This document shows, piece after piece, positions 26,241-35,361 of a stretch of DNA of 64,000 nucleotides. The stretch spans positions 30,551 to 94,550 of the forward strand of contig JAFXHF010000001.1 of NCBI GenBank assembly GCA_017536545.1, read 5' to 3'. The DNA comes from a bacterium. GTDB taxonomy: Bacteria > Cyanobacteriota > Vampirovibrionia > Gastranaerophilales > Gastranaerophilaceae. The first letter of the stretch is position 1. Each line of letters starts with the position of its first letter. A model generated the notes under the pieces. That model saw nothing but the letters and a program-made list of their open reading frames with translations. It searched no databases and was not told the origin of the DNA. Position numbers and translations under genes: made by a program.

Positions 26241-26747
26241 ATGGCAATAGTTTATTTAAGTTTAGGATCAAATAAAGGTGATAGAATTGGCTACGTACAA
26301 CAAGCAGCCAGTTTGTTAGGTGCTGACGAAAATATTACAATCGTTAGAACTTCAGCTTTTTATGAAACAGAACCTTGGAATATGAACACTCAAACTTGGT
26401 TTGTGAATGCTATTGTAGAAGCAAAAACTAAATATTCACCAAAAGAACTTTTAGAAGTTTGCCAAAGAATAGAAAAACAACTTGGCAGAGAACTTAAAGA
26501 AGGTCAAGATTACGAAGACAGAACTATTGATATTGATATCTTGTTCTATAACAAGGATATTATTAACGAAGATAATTTGACAATTCCTCATAAATACGTA
26601 CACTTAAGAGCTTTTACACTTGTTCCAATGATGGAATTAAATTCAGATTTTGTTCACCCAATTTTGCATAAAAATATTATTGAAATGCATAGCGATCTAG
26701 AAAACCCTGAAATGGTATTTTTATATGGAACAAGAGTCGACTTCTAA
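26241..26747 (+). CDS. folK: 2-amino-4-hydroxy-6-hydroxymethyldihydropteridine pyrophosphokinase
   Basis: 168 residues of HPPK, which pyrophosphorylates hydroxymethyldihydropterin in folate synthesis. Motifs: L-S-L-G-S-N-K-G-D-R, S-A-F-Y-E-T-E-P-W, F-V-N-A-I-V-E, and the catalytic R-T-I-D-I-D-I-L-F-Y with L-T-I-P-H-K-Y. No Shine-Dalgarno. TTGACA at 26206 and TATAAA at 26227 lie just before the ATG, so the message probably begins within a few bases of it. No other folate gene is adjacent; the flavoprotein gene downstream overlaps or closely follows. Confidence 0.95.
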   Translation: MAIVYLSLGSNKGDRIGYVQQAASLLGADENITIVRTSAFYETEPWNMNTQTWFVNAIVEAKTKYSPKELLEVCQRIEKQLGRELKEGQDYEDRTIDIDILFYNKDIINEDNLTIPHKYVHLRAFTLVPMMELNSDFVHPILHKNIIEMHSDLENPEMVFLYGTRVDF

Positions 26748-27915
26748 AAGCAGGGGTAAACTATCATTGAATACCAGAGTAGCCATAATTGGGGCTGGAC
26801 CTGCTGGATGCATTTGTGCATATTATTTAATTCAAGCTGGGTATGAAGTTAGCCTTTTCGATAAAGGTAAATTTTTACGTACAATTTTGCCAACTGGTGG
26901 TGGACGTTGCAATTTAGCACACGCAGAATATGATTTTAAATCTCTTGCAAAAAATTATCCTCGAGGTGAGAAATTTTTATACTCAGTTTTTTCAAAATTT
27001 AGCACTCAAGACTCTTTAGACTTTTTTGAAAAAATTGGGGTAAAAACCTATACTCAGGATGACAATAGAATTTTCCCAATTTCAAACTCATCAGAAGAAG
27101 TTCGCACAAAAATATTAAAATCAATAGAAAAAGCAACATTCATTACAGAAGAAGTAAGCTCTATTGAAACAATTGCAAACGGTTATAAAATAAAAACAAA
27201 CAAATCAACATACGCATTTGATTTTGTCGTTGTAGCTATTGGCGGACATTCAAAATTTGAGATATTAAAAGCTTTAAATATAGGTATCATCCAGCCAACA
27301 CAAGCTCTTGTTGGGCTAACTACCAAAAAAAATTTTGCAAATATATCAGGAGTTAGCATTAAAAATGTAAAAGCGAACGGATTTAAAAATCTAAAAAACG
27401 ATGACATTTTATTCACTCATAAAGGAATCACAGGTCCTCTTATTTATAAAATTTCATCACTTAAAGCCCGAGATAACTTTCCTTATAAACTTTCACTAAA
27501 ACTAACAGAAAATTTTGATTTACAAGAAGAATTAAATAAAAATTCCCAAAAAGAAATAAAAAATTTATTAGGGCAACACATTCCAAAATCTTTTGCAACT
27601 AGGTTATTAGAGGATTTACAAATAAATCTAGAAACACCTTGCCATAAAATCAACGGAACAACTCGCAATAAAATAATGGAGAAGCTTCAAAACTTTGAAA
27701 TTACAATTACTGGAAAAGTTCCTGATGGTGAAGTTGTAACTTGCGGTGGCGTTGATCTAAAAGAAGTAAATTCAAAAACATTAGAAAGTAAACAACACCC
27801 TGATTTATATTTTTGTGGTGAAGTATTAGATATTGACGGTTTTTGTGGCGGTTTTAACTTACAGAACTGCTGGTCAACGGGATACATTGTAGCTGAAAGT
27901 ATTATAAATAAATAA
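26725..27915 (+). CDS. HI0933/YhiN-family NAD(P)/FAD-dependent oxidoreductase
   Basis: 396 residues. A dinucleotide-binding motif V-A-I-I-G-A-G-P-A-G-C lies close to the N-terminus. P-T-G-G-G-R-C-N-L-A follows, and the C-terminal block G-G-V-D-L-K-E-V, F-C-G-E-V-L-D-I-D-G-F-C-G-G-F-N-L-Q is typical of the HI0933-like flavoprotein family, whose substrate is not firmly known. The ATG at 26725 lies inside folK without a ribosome-binding site. A TTG at 26767, ten bases after AGGGG, would give M-N-T-R-V-A-I-I-G-A-G and may be the real start. Confidence 0.88.
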   Translation: MEQESTSKSRGKLSLNTRVAIIGAGPAGCICAYYLIQAGYEVSLFDKGKFLRTILPTGGGRCNLAHAEYDFKSLAKNYPRGEKFLYSVFSKFSTQDSLDFFEKIGVKTYTQDDNRIFPISNSSEEVRTKILKSIEKATFITEEVSSIETIANGYKIKTNKSTYAFDFVVVAIGGHSKFEILKALNIGIIQPTQALVGLTTKKNFANISGVSIKNVKANGFKNLKNDDILFTHKGITGPLIYKISSLKARDNFPYKLSLKLTENFDLQEELNKNSQKEIKNLLGQHIPKSFATRLLEDLQINLETPCHKINGTTRNKIMEKLQNFEITITGKVPDGEVVTCGGVDLKEVNSKTLESKQHPDLYFCGEVLDIDGFCGGFNLQNCWSTGYIVAESIINK

Positions 27916-27919
27916 TACT

Positions 27920-28070
27920 TTGTTGCTTTTTATTTTGATGTAATATAATAAAATTATAGTTTAGTTTAGGGGATCCGCCCTGGGGTAAATAATTCTTTCA
28001 AACGTTTTTGACTGAAACGGCAAAGCCGAAAAGATTTACAATAACCCAAAAGGATAGAAAGAAGAAGAAA
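27920..28070 (+). promoter_or_regulatory. Promoter and long leader of thrS
   Basis: TTGTTG at 27920 and TATAAT at 27944-27949 (18-base spacer) would start transcription near 27956, leaving about 115 untranslated bases. The leader holds GC-rich patches unlike the surroundings (GGGGATCCGCCCTGGGG near 27969, and a CGGC-AAA-GCCG hairpin near 28018). No T-box core sequence was recognised. Regulation of thrS through this leader is inference. Confidence 0.5.
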
Positions 28071-29867
28071 ATGGAAAAGAACAATGAAACTTTGAGTATC
28101 TTAAGACACTCAACATCTCACATCATGGCACAAGCTGTTCAAAGCCTGTTCCCATCTGCAAAGTTAGCAATAGGACCGGCAACCGCTGATGGCTTTTACT
28201 ACGATTTTGATTTAACAGATGGTCATGCTTTCACAGAAGAAGATCTTGTTAAAATCGAAGAAAAAATGAAAGAGATTATCAAACAAAATCTAACTTTCGA
28301 AAAATACGTTATTCCTGATGTGGATGCTCAAATCGAAGAGTTTAAAAAAGAAGGTGAAATCTACAAAGCTGAACTTTTAGAAGAACACAAAAACGACAAT
28401 CCAACTTTGTACATCACAAAAGACAAAGATGGTAATGCATTGTTTAATGACCTTTGTGCAGGACCACACCTTCCAAACACATCTTACATTAAAGCTAACG
28501 CAATCAAATTATTAAAAGTTGCAGGTGCATACTGGCGTGGTAATGAAAAAAATAAAATGTTACAACGTATTTACGCAACTGCGTACTGGAATAAAGAAGA
28601 TTTACAAGCTTACTTAACTTTTATTGAAGAAGCTGAAAAACGTGACCACAGAAAACTTGGGACAAAATTAGACCTATTCTCAACAAGAGAAGAATTAGGT
28701 GGTGGTCTTGTTTTATGGCACCCAAATCTAGGTGTAGTAAGAGAAGAAATCGAAAATTATTGGAGAAGTGAACACAGAAAACGAGGTTATGTAATCGTTC
28801 AAACTCCACAAATCGCTAAATCTAAATTATGGGAAATTTCTGGTCACATGGATCACTACAAAGAAAACATGTTCTTTGTTCAAAAAGATGAAGATTCTGA
28901 CGATCAATTCGTAGTAAAACCTATGAACTGTCCATTCCACATTTTGATTTACCAAGCAAACAGATATTCTTACCGTTCATTACCATTAAGAATGGCTGAA
29001 TTAGGTACAGTTTATAGAAAAGAAAAATCAGGAGCTTTGTCTGGTTTAACTCGTGTTCAAGGTTTCACTCAAGACGATGCACACATCTTCTGTACACCTG
29101 AACAATTAGTAGACGAAATCAACGCAATCATAGACTTTGTTGCTGACACAATGGATATTTTCGGAATGAAATTTGAAGTTGAATTATCAACAAGACCAGA
29201 AAGCTACGTTGGTGAAATCGAAAACTGGAATAAAGCTGAAGCTGGCTTAAAAGAAGCAATGGAAAGACGTGGAATGGAATACGAAATCAATGAAGGTGAT
29301 GGTGCATTCTACGGACCAAAAATCGACTTCAAAATCAAAGATGCTATCGGTAGAACTTGGCAGTGTGCAACAATTCAGTTAGACTTCAACCTACCTGCAA
29401 GATTTGATATCAAATACCAAGACAAAGATGGTCAATTAAAAACTCCATTGATGCTTCACAGAGTAATCTTCGGTTCAATGGAAAGATTCCACGGTATCTT
29501 AATTGAACACTATGCTGGTGCATTCCCAACATGGCTTGCTCCAACTCAAGTAAATATTGTTCCAATTTCTAACGAAAAACACGTTGACTTTGCGGAACAA
29601 GTTTACAGAAAAATGCGTGAAGCTGGTATCAGAGTAAATCTTGATGACAGATCAGAATCTATGAACTACAAAATCAGAGAAAGCTTACAAGATAAGAAAA
29701 TCCCTTACGTTTGCGTAATCGGCGATAAAGAAATCGAAGCTAATTCTGTTGCAGTTCGTGCTCGTGGTGTTGGTCAAGTTGGAACATTCACTGTTGATGA
29801 ATTTATCGACAAAGTTGTTTCAGAAATCAAATCTAGAGCAAACGAATCTTTCGCAAAAGCTCAATAA
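28071..29867 (+). CDS. thrS: Threonyl-tRNA synthetase lacking the TGS domain
   Basis: 598 residues from the ATG at 28071; an in-frame TTG at 28008 would add 21 basic residues. It begins directly with the editing domain (L-R-H-S-T-S-H-I-M-A-Q-A-V). The usual N-terminal TGS domain of about 60 residues is absent. The catalytic core follows: motif with K-P-M-N-C-P-F-H-I, L-P-L-R-M-A-E-L-G, G-D-G-A-F-Y-G-P-K-I-D-F, and the C-terminal anticodon domain (V-P-I-S-N-E-K-H, V-N-L-D-D-R-S). It charges tRNA-Thr. Lack of TGS matches what I know of cyanobacterial ThrS. The ribosome-binding site is weak (AGGA about 15 bases away). Confidence 0.96.
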   Translation: MEKNNETLSILRHSTSHIMAQAVQSLFPSAKLAIGPATADGFYYDFDLTDGHAFTEEDLVKIEEKMKEIIKQNLTFEKYVIPDVDAQIEEFKKEGEIYKAELLEEHKNDNPTLYITKDKDGNALFNDLCAGPHLPNTSYIKANAIKLLKVAGAYWRGNEKNKMLQRIYATAYWNKEDLQAYLTFIEEAEKRDHRKLGTKLDLFSTREELGGGLVLWHPNLGVVREEIENYWRSEHRKRGYVIVQTPQIAKSKLWEISGHMDHYKENMFFVQKDEDSDDQFVVKPMNCPFHILIYQANRYSYRSLPLRMAELGTVYRKEKSGALSGLTRVQGFTQDDAHIFCTPEQLVDEINAIIDFVADTMDIFGMKFEVELSTRPESYVGEIENWNKAEAGLKEAMERRGMEYEINEGDGAFYGPKIDFKIKDAIGRTWQCATIQLDFNLPARFDIKYQDKDGQLKTPLMLHRVIFGSMERFHGILIEHYAGAFPTWLAPTQVNIVPISNEKHVDFAEQVYRKMREAGIRVNLDDRSESMNYKIRESLQDKKIPYVCVIGDKEIEANSVAVRARGVGQVGTFTVDEFIDKVVSEIKSRANESFAKAQ

Positions 29868-29881
29868 GAATTCTATATTGG

Positions 29882-29911
29882 AAATCCCTCTCAGAAGAGA
29901 GGGATTTTTTT
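29882..29911. terminator. Bidirectional terminator after thrS
   Basis: The hairpin AAATCCCTCTC-AGAA-GAGAGGGATTT is followed by a T run. It also reaches the end of the convergent minus-strand gene that stops at 29910. Confidence 0.88.
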
Positions 29912-31130
29912 AATCTTCAAATAATGGTAAACCTGCTTTTGCGTTATAATAATTTATTGTTTCTTTTAAACCTTCTCTTACCGTTGCTATACGAGACATA
30001 TCTCGTTCTTTCATTTCTATAATTGCTCTAGAACGTCCCATTGAACGATAAACAGAACGCATACGATCATTTAAGCCACTAAAATAGCCTCTGAATAATT
30101 TTAAATCTTCTTCTGTAAAGCCAATAATTGATTCTTCATTAATACCAAGACAATCTTTATTTTTAGCATTAATGAATAATTTTTGAGATACCTTACCTCT
30201 AAACATTTCGCTAATTCTATCCATATAAGTTAAAGCTTTACCAGAATGAGTTTGTAAAGAAGTTTCTTCTAATGGAACTTCAATTTCGTCAAAAAGCCTT
30301 ACCCATTGATATACATCGTGATGTTCTTGATGCTTGGCTAATGTTGATTGAGGACCAAACATGATTAACAACTCATGATATACAGGGTTTTGACTGTTGA
30401 TATCACATGTGCGAATAAATCTTAATTGAATATCTTCTAAGCCTGATTTTAGAGGACCACTTACAAATGGACGCAACGCAGCAGGCATGTTTTCAACATC
30501 TAACTGTTTATTATTTAATCTCAAATCAAGATCTGTAACTTTTACAGTTTGAGCAGGGTTTTGTAAATCTTCTACTGTTGGAATATATCCACGTTTCAAT
30601 AATTTTGCTAATGGAACATCAGTTTTATATGGGATATACCCAGCTTCTTTCATTTCTTTTAACAAAGCTAATAAATTATCCAAGTTATACGGATCTTTAC
30701 AATATAAAGTTCCCCTGATAGGATCTAATACCTGAAAACTTTTTGAACGTTTCATTTTTGATATATAAGACGATGTTGACTTAACTGGACACTGAGAGTT
30801 ATAAGCTTCATCATAATCAAAACCATACTTAGTTAATTTTTTAGCTGCTGCTAACAAAGTATTATGATAAAGTTCTGAAATTCTCTCAAATCTAGGTACT
30901 TCTTGCTCTTCATAACGGGCACCGATAAAATCTAATAAAGTAGCCCCTGAAGATTTAACTTCATGTTGCACTGCTTTTACAATTTTACGCTTACCACCTG
31001 TAAAAGATACTGTATCAGCACTCAAAGGTGAAAGCTTTGAGTGCATAACAGGTGTACTGTTATGCGAATTTTCTCGTCTGTGAGTTACATTAAAATTATT
31101 AAACTTTGGGGTTAATAAAGTTATATTCAT
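29910..31130 (-). CDS. Hypothetical protein with possible RelA/SpoT-like nucleotidyltransferase region
   Basis: 406 residues from the ATG at 31130 (AAGG upstream); a longer frame starts at 31265 without support. The N-terminal 45 residues are polar and end in V-S-F-T-G-G-K. A central segment reads V-K-S-T-S-S-Y-I-S-K-M-K-R-S-K-S-F, then V-L-D-P-I-R-G-T-L-Y-C, and later G-L-E-D-I-Q-L-R-F-I-R-T. The order and spacing resemble the (p)ppGpp synthetase fold: R/K-x-K-S-x-x-S-x-x-x-K, then D-x-x-x-x-R, then E-x-Q-I-R-T. This is a by-eye impression; HD hydrolase, TGS and ACT domains are absent. Otherwise unknown. Confidence 0.6.
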   Translation of the reverse strand: MNITLLTPKFNNFNVTHRRENSHNSTPVMHSKLSPLSADTVSFTGGKRKIVKAVQHEVKSSGATLLDFIGARYEEQEVPRFERISELYHNTLLAAAKKLTKYGFDYDEAYNSQCPVKSTSSYISKMKRSKSFQVLDPIRGTLYCKDPYNLDNLLALLKEMKEAGYIPYKTDVPLAKLLKRGYIPTVEDLQNPAQTVKVTDLDLRLNNKQLDVENMPAALRPFVSGPLKSGLEDIQLRFIRTCDINSQNPVYHELLIMFGPQSTLAKHQEHHDVYQWVRLFDEIEVPLEETSLQTHSGKALTYMDRISEMFRGKVSQKLFINAKNKDCLGINEESIIGFTEEDLKLFRGYFSGLNDRMRSVYRSMGRSRAIIEMKERDMSRIATVREGLKETINYYNAKAGLPLFED

Positions 31131-31316
31131 GAATCTTAAACCTTCTACCTTTTTATACAACAACAAAGAAGAAAAATATTTTACCCAATATGGCTGAAAA
31201 AGGGTAAATTGTAACATAAATTTACACGTATAAAATTTGGTCAAAATGTATGTTTGTATTATCATGTAGGGGTATAGTTGTAATTAAGTTAGCATAAATA
31301 AGGAGGGTTAAATATT

Positions 31317-34300
31317 ATGCCAGGAAAAACAATTACAGTTGATGGCAACTATGCTGCCGCTCACGTCGCTTATGCGTTGAGTGAAGTATCAGCAATCTAC
31401 CCTATCACACCTTCATCTACAATGGGTGAATGGATTGATGAATGGGCTTCTCAAGGTAAGAAAAATATCTGGGGAAAACAAGTTAGAGTAGCAGAAATGC
31501 AATCAGAAGCAGGTGCTGCAGGTGCAGTACACGGTTCATTAGCAGCTGGTTCTTTAACTTCAACTTACACAGCATCACAAGGTTTATTGTTGATGATTCC
31601 AGTTATGCACAAAGCTGCTGGGGAAATGCTTCCTCACGTAATCCACGTTTCAGCTCGTGCACTAGCTGCTCAATCATTAGCAATCTTCGGTGATCATACA
31701 GACGTTATGGGTTGCCGTAACACAGGTTATGCAATGTTAGCTGCTAACTCTGTTCAAGAAGAAATGGATATGGCTTTAGTTGCACACTTAGCTACTTACA
31801 AAGCTAAAGTTCCATTCTTACAATTCTTCGATGGTTTCAGAACTTCTCATGAAATCCACAAAATCGAAGAAATTTCTTACGATGATATCGCTAGCTTAGT
31901 TGAGCCACAATACATCGAAGAATTCAGAGCAAGAGCTCTAAGACCTGAAGCTCCTATTTGTAAAGTTGGTGCTCAAAACACTGACGTTTACTTCCAAGGA
32001 CGTGAAACAGTTAACAAATACTACGATGCAGTTCCAGATATCGTTCAAGAATATATGGATAAAGTTGCTAAAATTACTGGCAGACAATATCATCCATTCG
32101 ATTACGTTGGTGCTCCAGATGCAACTGACGTTATCGTAGCTATCGGTTCTGGTTGTGAAACTATCGAAGAAACAATCGAATACTTGAACTCTACTCGTGG
32201 TACTAAATACGGTTTAGTTAAAGTTAGATTATACAGACCATTCGACGTTAAACGTTTCAACGAAGCACTTCCTGCAACTGTTAAACGTATTGTAACTCTA
32301 GACAGAACAAAAGAACCTGGTTCAATCGGTGAACCTCTATTCTTAGACGTTGTAGCTGCTCTAGAAAATAAAGATATCAGAGTAATCGGTGGCCGTTATG
32401 GTTTATCTTCTAAAGAATTTACTCCATCAATGGTTCTTGCTGTTTACAAACACTCTGAAGCAAATGGTTTCCACGGCTTCACTGTTGGTATCGAAGATGA
32501 CGTTACTAACTTATCATTAAAAGTAACAGAACACATCGTTACAGAACCTGTTGGTACAACTAACTGTATGTTCTGGGGCTTGGGTTCTGATGGTACAGTT
32601 GGTGCTAACAAAAACTCAATCAAAATTATTGGTCAATACACAGACAAAGATGCTCAAGCATACTTTGCTTATGACTCTAAAAAATCATTTGGTGTAACTG
32701 TTTCTCACTTGAGATTCGGTGATAGCCCAATCAAATCAACTTACTTAATTACTGCACCTGACTTTGTATCTTGCTCAACTCACGCATATGTTGGCAGATA
32801 TGACCTATTAAAAGGCATCAAAGAAGGTGGTACATTCTTACTAAACAGCCCATACACAAGAGAAGAAGCGTTTGCTCACTTAACTCGTGATATGCAAAAA
32901 ACAATCATTGACAAGAAAATCAAATTCTACAACGTAGATGCTGAAAAACTTGTTAAAGAACAACCTGGCCTACGTGGTAAGGGTGCTAACACAGTAATGA
33001 TGGTAGCTTACTTCAAAGTTTCTGGTATCATTCCATTCGAACAAGCTTACGAAGGAATGAAAGAAATGACTATCAAAACATTCAAGAAAAAAGGCGACGA
33101 TGTTGTTAATATGAACTTAGCTCTTATCGATGCAGCAGTTGATGCTTGTAAAGAAGTTGTAGTTCCTGCAACATTAGACGGCGTTGGATGTGTTGATGAA
33201 GTACAATTATTACCAGAAAACGCATCTGAATTTGCTAAGAAAATCATTGAACCTTCAATGAGACAAAAAGGTGATGATATCCCTGTTTCAGCAATGTCTA
33301 ATGATGGTGTAATCCCAACAGGTACAGCTTGCTTAGAAAAACGTGGTATCGCTCCAAGAGTTCCTCACTGGAATTCAGAAGCTTGTTTACAATGTGGTAT
33401 TTGTGCTTCTGCTTGTCCACACGCTGCTATCAGAACTAAGTTAGTTGAAAAAGAAAACTTAGCTGATGCTCCAGCTTCATTCAACACAATCGAAGCTAGA
33501 CCAAATGCAAACGGTGAACACTTCAAAGTTCAAGTTTACTGCAACGACTGTACAGGTTGTGGTGTTTGCTTAGACCAATGTCCTGCAAACAAAAACCCTG
33601 AAAAACAAGCTCTAACTTGGTCAACAATCGAAAAAGAAGTTGAAGCTTGCGAAGTAGTAAACGAAAAATTCTTTGACGAATTACCAGATAACGTAATGGG
33701 TAGAAACACTACAAAAACTATCAAAGGTGCTATGTTGAGAAAACCATTATTCGAATTCTCAGGTGCTTGTGCTGGTTGTGGTGAAACTCCATACGTTAAA
33801 TTAGTTTCACAACTATTTGGTGAAAACGCTATCGTTGCTAACGCAACTGGTTGTTCATCAATCTACTCTGGTACATTCCCAACAATCCCATACACAACAA
33901 ACAAAGACGGCAGAGGTCCAGCTTGGGCTAACTCTTTATTCGAAGATAACGCTGAATTTGGTTTCGGTATGAGATTGGCTGTTGATACTAACAGAGAAAC
34001 ATTAAAATCTTATGTTGAAAAAGTTTTAGCTTGTGCTGAAGCTCCAGCTGATTTGAGAGAAGCATTAGAAGGTGCTATGGCTCACTTCGATAATTCTAAA
34101 ACAGAAGAAGCTGTTGCGGCTCAAAACAAAGCTAAAGAAGTTCTAGCAAAATATGCAGATAAAGATTGTGCAGATCTTGCTAAAGTTAGAGAACTTCAAG
34201 ACTACTTCACTGATAAATCAATCTGGATTATCGGTGGTGACGGATGGGCTAACGATATCGGTTACGGCGGTATCGACCACGTATTGGCTCAAAACCAAAA

Positions 34301-34850
34301 CGTTAACATCCTTGTTCTTGATACTGAAGTTTACTCTAACACAGGTGGTCAAGCTTCTAAATCAACACCTACAGGTGCTGTTGCGAAGTTTGCTACTGGC
34401 GGGAAACCAACATATAAGAAAAACATGGGCTTAATGAGCATGTCTTATGGTTATGTTTACGTTGCATCAGTTGCTCTAGGTGCTGATAGAAACCAAACTC
34501 TAAAAGCATTCCAAGAAGCTGAAGCATACAACGGACCATCAATCATCTTCGCTTATGCTCCATGTATCGCTCACGGTATCGATATGAGTAAAACTCAAAC
34601 AGAACAAAAACGTGCTGTTGAAGCTGGTTACTTCCCACTTTACAGATACAACCCAGCGAATGAACAACCATTCACTTGGGATGCTAAAGATCCGCAAGGA
34701 AGTTACCAAGACTTCATCAGATCAGAAGGTCGTTATAAGTCATTACTTAAAACTAACCCTGAAGCAGCTGAAGCTCTATATACTCAAGCAGAAGAAGATG
34801 CTGCAAAACGTATGTCTGTTTACAAAGCTGTTGGCGAATTAATGAAATAA
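31317..34850 (+). CDS. nifJ: Pyruvate:ferredoxin (flavodoxin) oxidoreductase, single chain
   Basis: 1177 residues, full length. It oxidises pyruvate with CoA to acetyl-CoA and CO2, reducing ferredoxin. The order is an N-terminal pyruvate domain (Y-P-I-T-P-S-S-T-M-G-E), CoA-region domains, two 4Fe-4S clusters (C-L-Q-C-G-I-C-A-S-A-C-P and C-N-D-C-T-G-C-G-V-C-L-D-Q-C-P), then the thiamine diphosphate domain with C-A-G-C-G-E-T, G-D-G-W-A-N-D-I-G-Y-G-G and N-T-G-G-Q-A-S-K-S-T-P-T. AGGAGGG precedes the ATG. Codon use looks highly expressed. Central to anaerobic energy metabolism. Confidence 0.98.
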   Translation: MPGKTITVDGNYAAAHVAYALSEVSAIYPITPSSTMGEWIDEWASQGKKNIWGKQVRVAEMQSEAGAAGAVHGSLAAGSLTSTYTASQGLLLMIPVMHKAAGEMLPHVIHVSARALAAQSLAIFGDHTDVMGCRNTGYAMLAANSVQEEMDMALVAHLATYKAKVPFLQFFDGFRTSHEIHKIEEISYDDIASLVEPQYIEEFRARALRPEAPICKVGAQNTDVYFQGRETVNKYYDAVPDIVQEYMDKVAKITGRQYHPFDYVGAPDATDVIVAIGSGCETIEETIEYLNSTRGTKYGLVKVRLYRPFDVKRFNEALPATVKRIVTLDRTKEPGSIGEPLFLDVVAALENKDIRVIGGRYGLSSKEFTPSMVLAVYKHSEANGFHGFTVGIEDDVTNLSLKVTEHIVTEPVGTTNCMFWGLGSDGTVGANKNSIKIIGQYTDKDAQAYFAYDSKKSFGVTVSHLRFGDSPIKSTYLITAPDFVSCSTHAYVGRYDLLKGIKEGGTFLLNSPYTREEAFAHLTRDMQKTIIDKKIKFYNVDAEKLVKEQPGLRGKGANTVMMVAYFKVSGIIPFEQAYEGMKEMTIKTFKKKGDDVVNMNLALIDAAVDACKEVVVPATLDGVGCVDEVQLLPENASEFAKKIIEPSMRQKGDDIPVSAMSNDGVIPTGTACLEKRGIAPRVPHWNSEACLQCGICASACPHAAIRTKLVEKENLADAPASFNTIEARPNANGEHFKVQVYCNDCTGCGVCLDQCPANKNPEKQALTWSTIEKEVEACEVVNEKFFDELPDNVMGRNTTKTIKGAMLRKPLFEFSGACAGCGETPYVKLVSQLFGENAIVANATGCSSIYSGTFPTIPYTTNKDGRGPAWANSLFEDNAEFGFGMRLAVDTNRETLKSYVEKVLACAEAPADLREALEGAMAHFDNSKTEEAVAAQNKAKEVLAKYADKDCADLAKVRELQDYFTDKSIWIIGGDGWANDIGYGGIDHVLAQNQNVNILVLDTEVYSNTGGQASKSTPTGAVAKFATGGKPTYKKNMGLMSMSYGYVYVASVALGADRNQTLKAFQEAEAYNGPSIIFAYAPCIAHGIDMSKTQTEQKRAVEAGYFPLYRYNPANEQPFTWDAKDPQGSYQDFIRSEGRYKSLLKTNPEAAEALYTQAEEDAAKRMSVYKAVGELMK

Positions 34851-34870
34851 TCCAACACTTAGATATACTA

Positions 34871-34906
34871 AAAAGAGGTTCTGATTATTCAGAGCCTCTT
34901 TTTTTA
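34871..34906 (+). terminator. Terminator of nifJ
   Basis: The hairpin AAAGAGG-TTCTGA-TTAT-TCAGA-GCCTCTTT is followed by a long T run, directly downstream of the nifJ stop. Confidence 0.88.
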
Positions 34907-34911
34907 GTAAA

Positions 34912-34943
34912 AAAAATAAAGGTTGAACAAATGTTCAACCTTT
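34912..34943 (-). terminator. Terminator of rsfS-rpiB on the minus strand
   Basis: The perfect hairpin GGTTGAAC-AAAT-GTTCAACC lies next to an A tract that reads as T on the minus strand, just past the rsfS stop. Confidence 0.85.
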
Positions 34944-34948
34944 AAATC

Positions 34949-35341
34949 TTATTTGTTATATTCACTATAATCTTTTGCAATTTCACGCCATTCGTTTTCT
35001 AAAATGCTATATGCGTGATTCCAAAATTTTTCGATTGCGTATGTTTCACGTTCTTCTTTGTGTAAAATGTGTACAACTACATCACCATAGTCAATCAAGT
35101 TCCAACGATTTTTCACATCATTTTCTTGTCTTGTTGGTAATTTGGCAAAGTCATTTTTTACCTTGTCTTTTACTGTTTCCATCAGAGATTTAACATGAGG
35201 AGTTGAATCCCCTGTAACAATAACAAAATAATCGGCTAAAGACGAAACATTACTAATATTTAGGATTGTGATATCTTTAGCTAATTTATCATCTAGAATT
35301 TGTGCAACAATACACGCAAATTTATGAGAATCTAATTCCAT
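34949..35341 (-). CDS. rsfS: Ribosomal silencing factor RsfS
   Basis: 130 residues of the RsfS/Iojap family, which binds ribosomal protein uL14 and blocks subunit joining under starvation. Seen: A-K-D-I-T-I-L-N-I-S, L-A-D-Y-F-V-I-V-T-G-D-S-T-P-H-V, W-N-L-I-D-Y-G-D-V-V-V-H-I. It lies about 20 bases downstream of rpiB on the same strand, likely in one operon, and is closed by its own terminator. Confidence 0.95.
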   Translation of the reverse strand: MELDSHKFACIVAQILDDKLAKDITILNISNVSSLADYFVIVTGDSTPHVKSLMETVKDKVKNDFAKLPTRQENDVKNRWNLIDYGDVVVHILHKEERETYAIEKFWNHAYSILENEWREIAKDYSEYNK

Positions 35342-35361
35342 TTGAAATTATTCAACCTTTC

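Noticed and set aside
27950..28070. T-box riboswitch before thrS
   Set aside because: No recognisable T-box core sequence or terminator/antiterminator pair.
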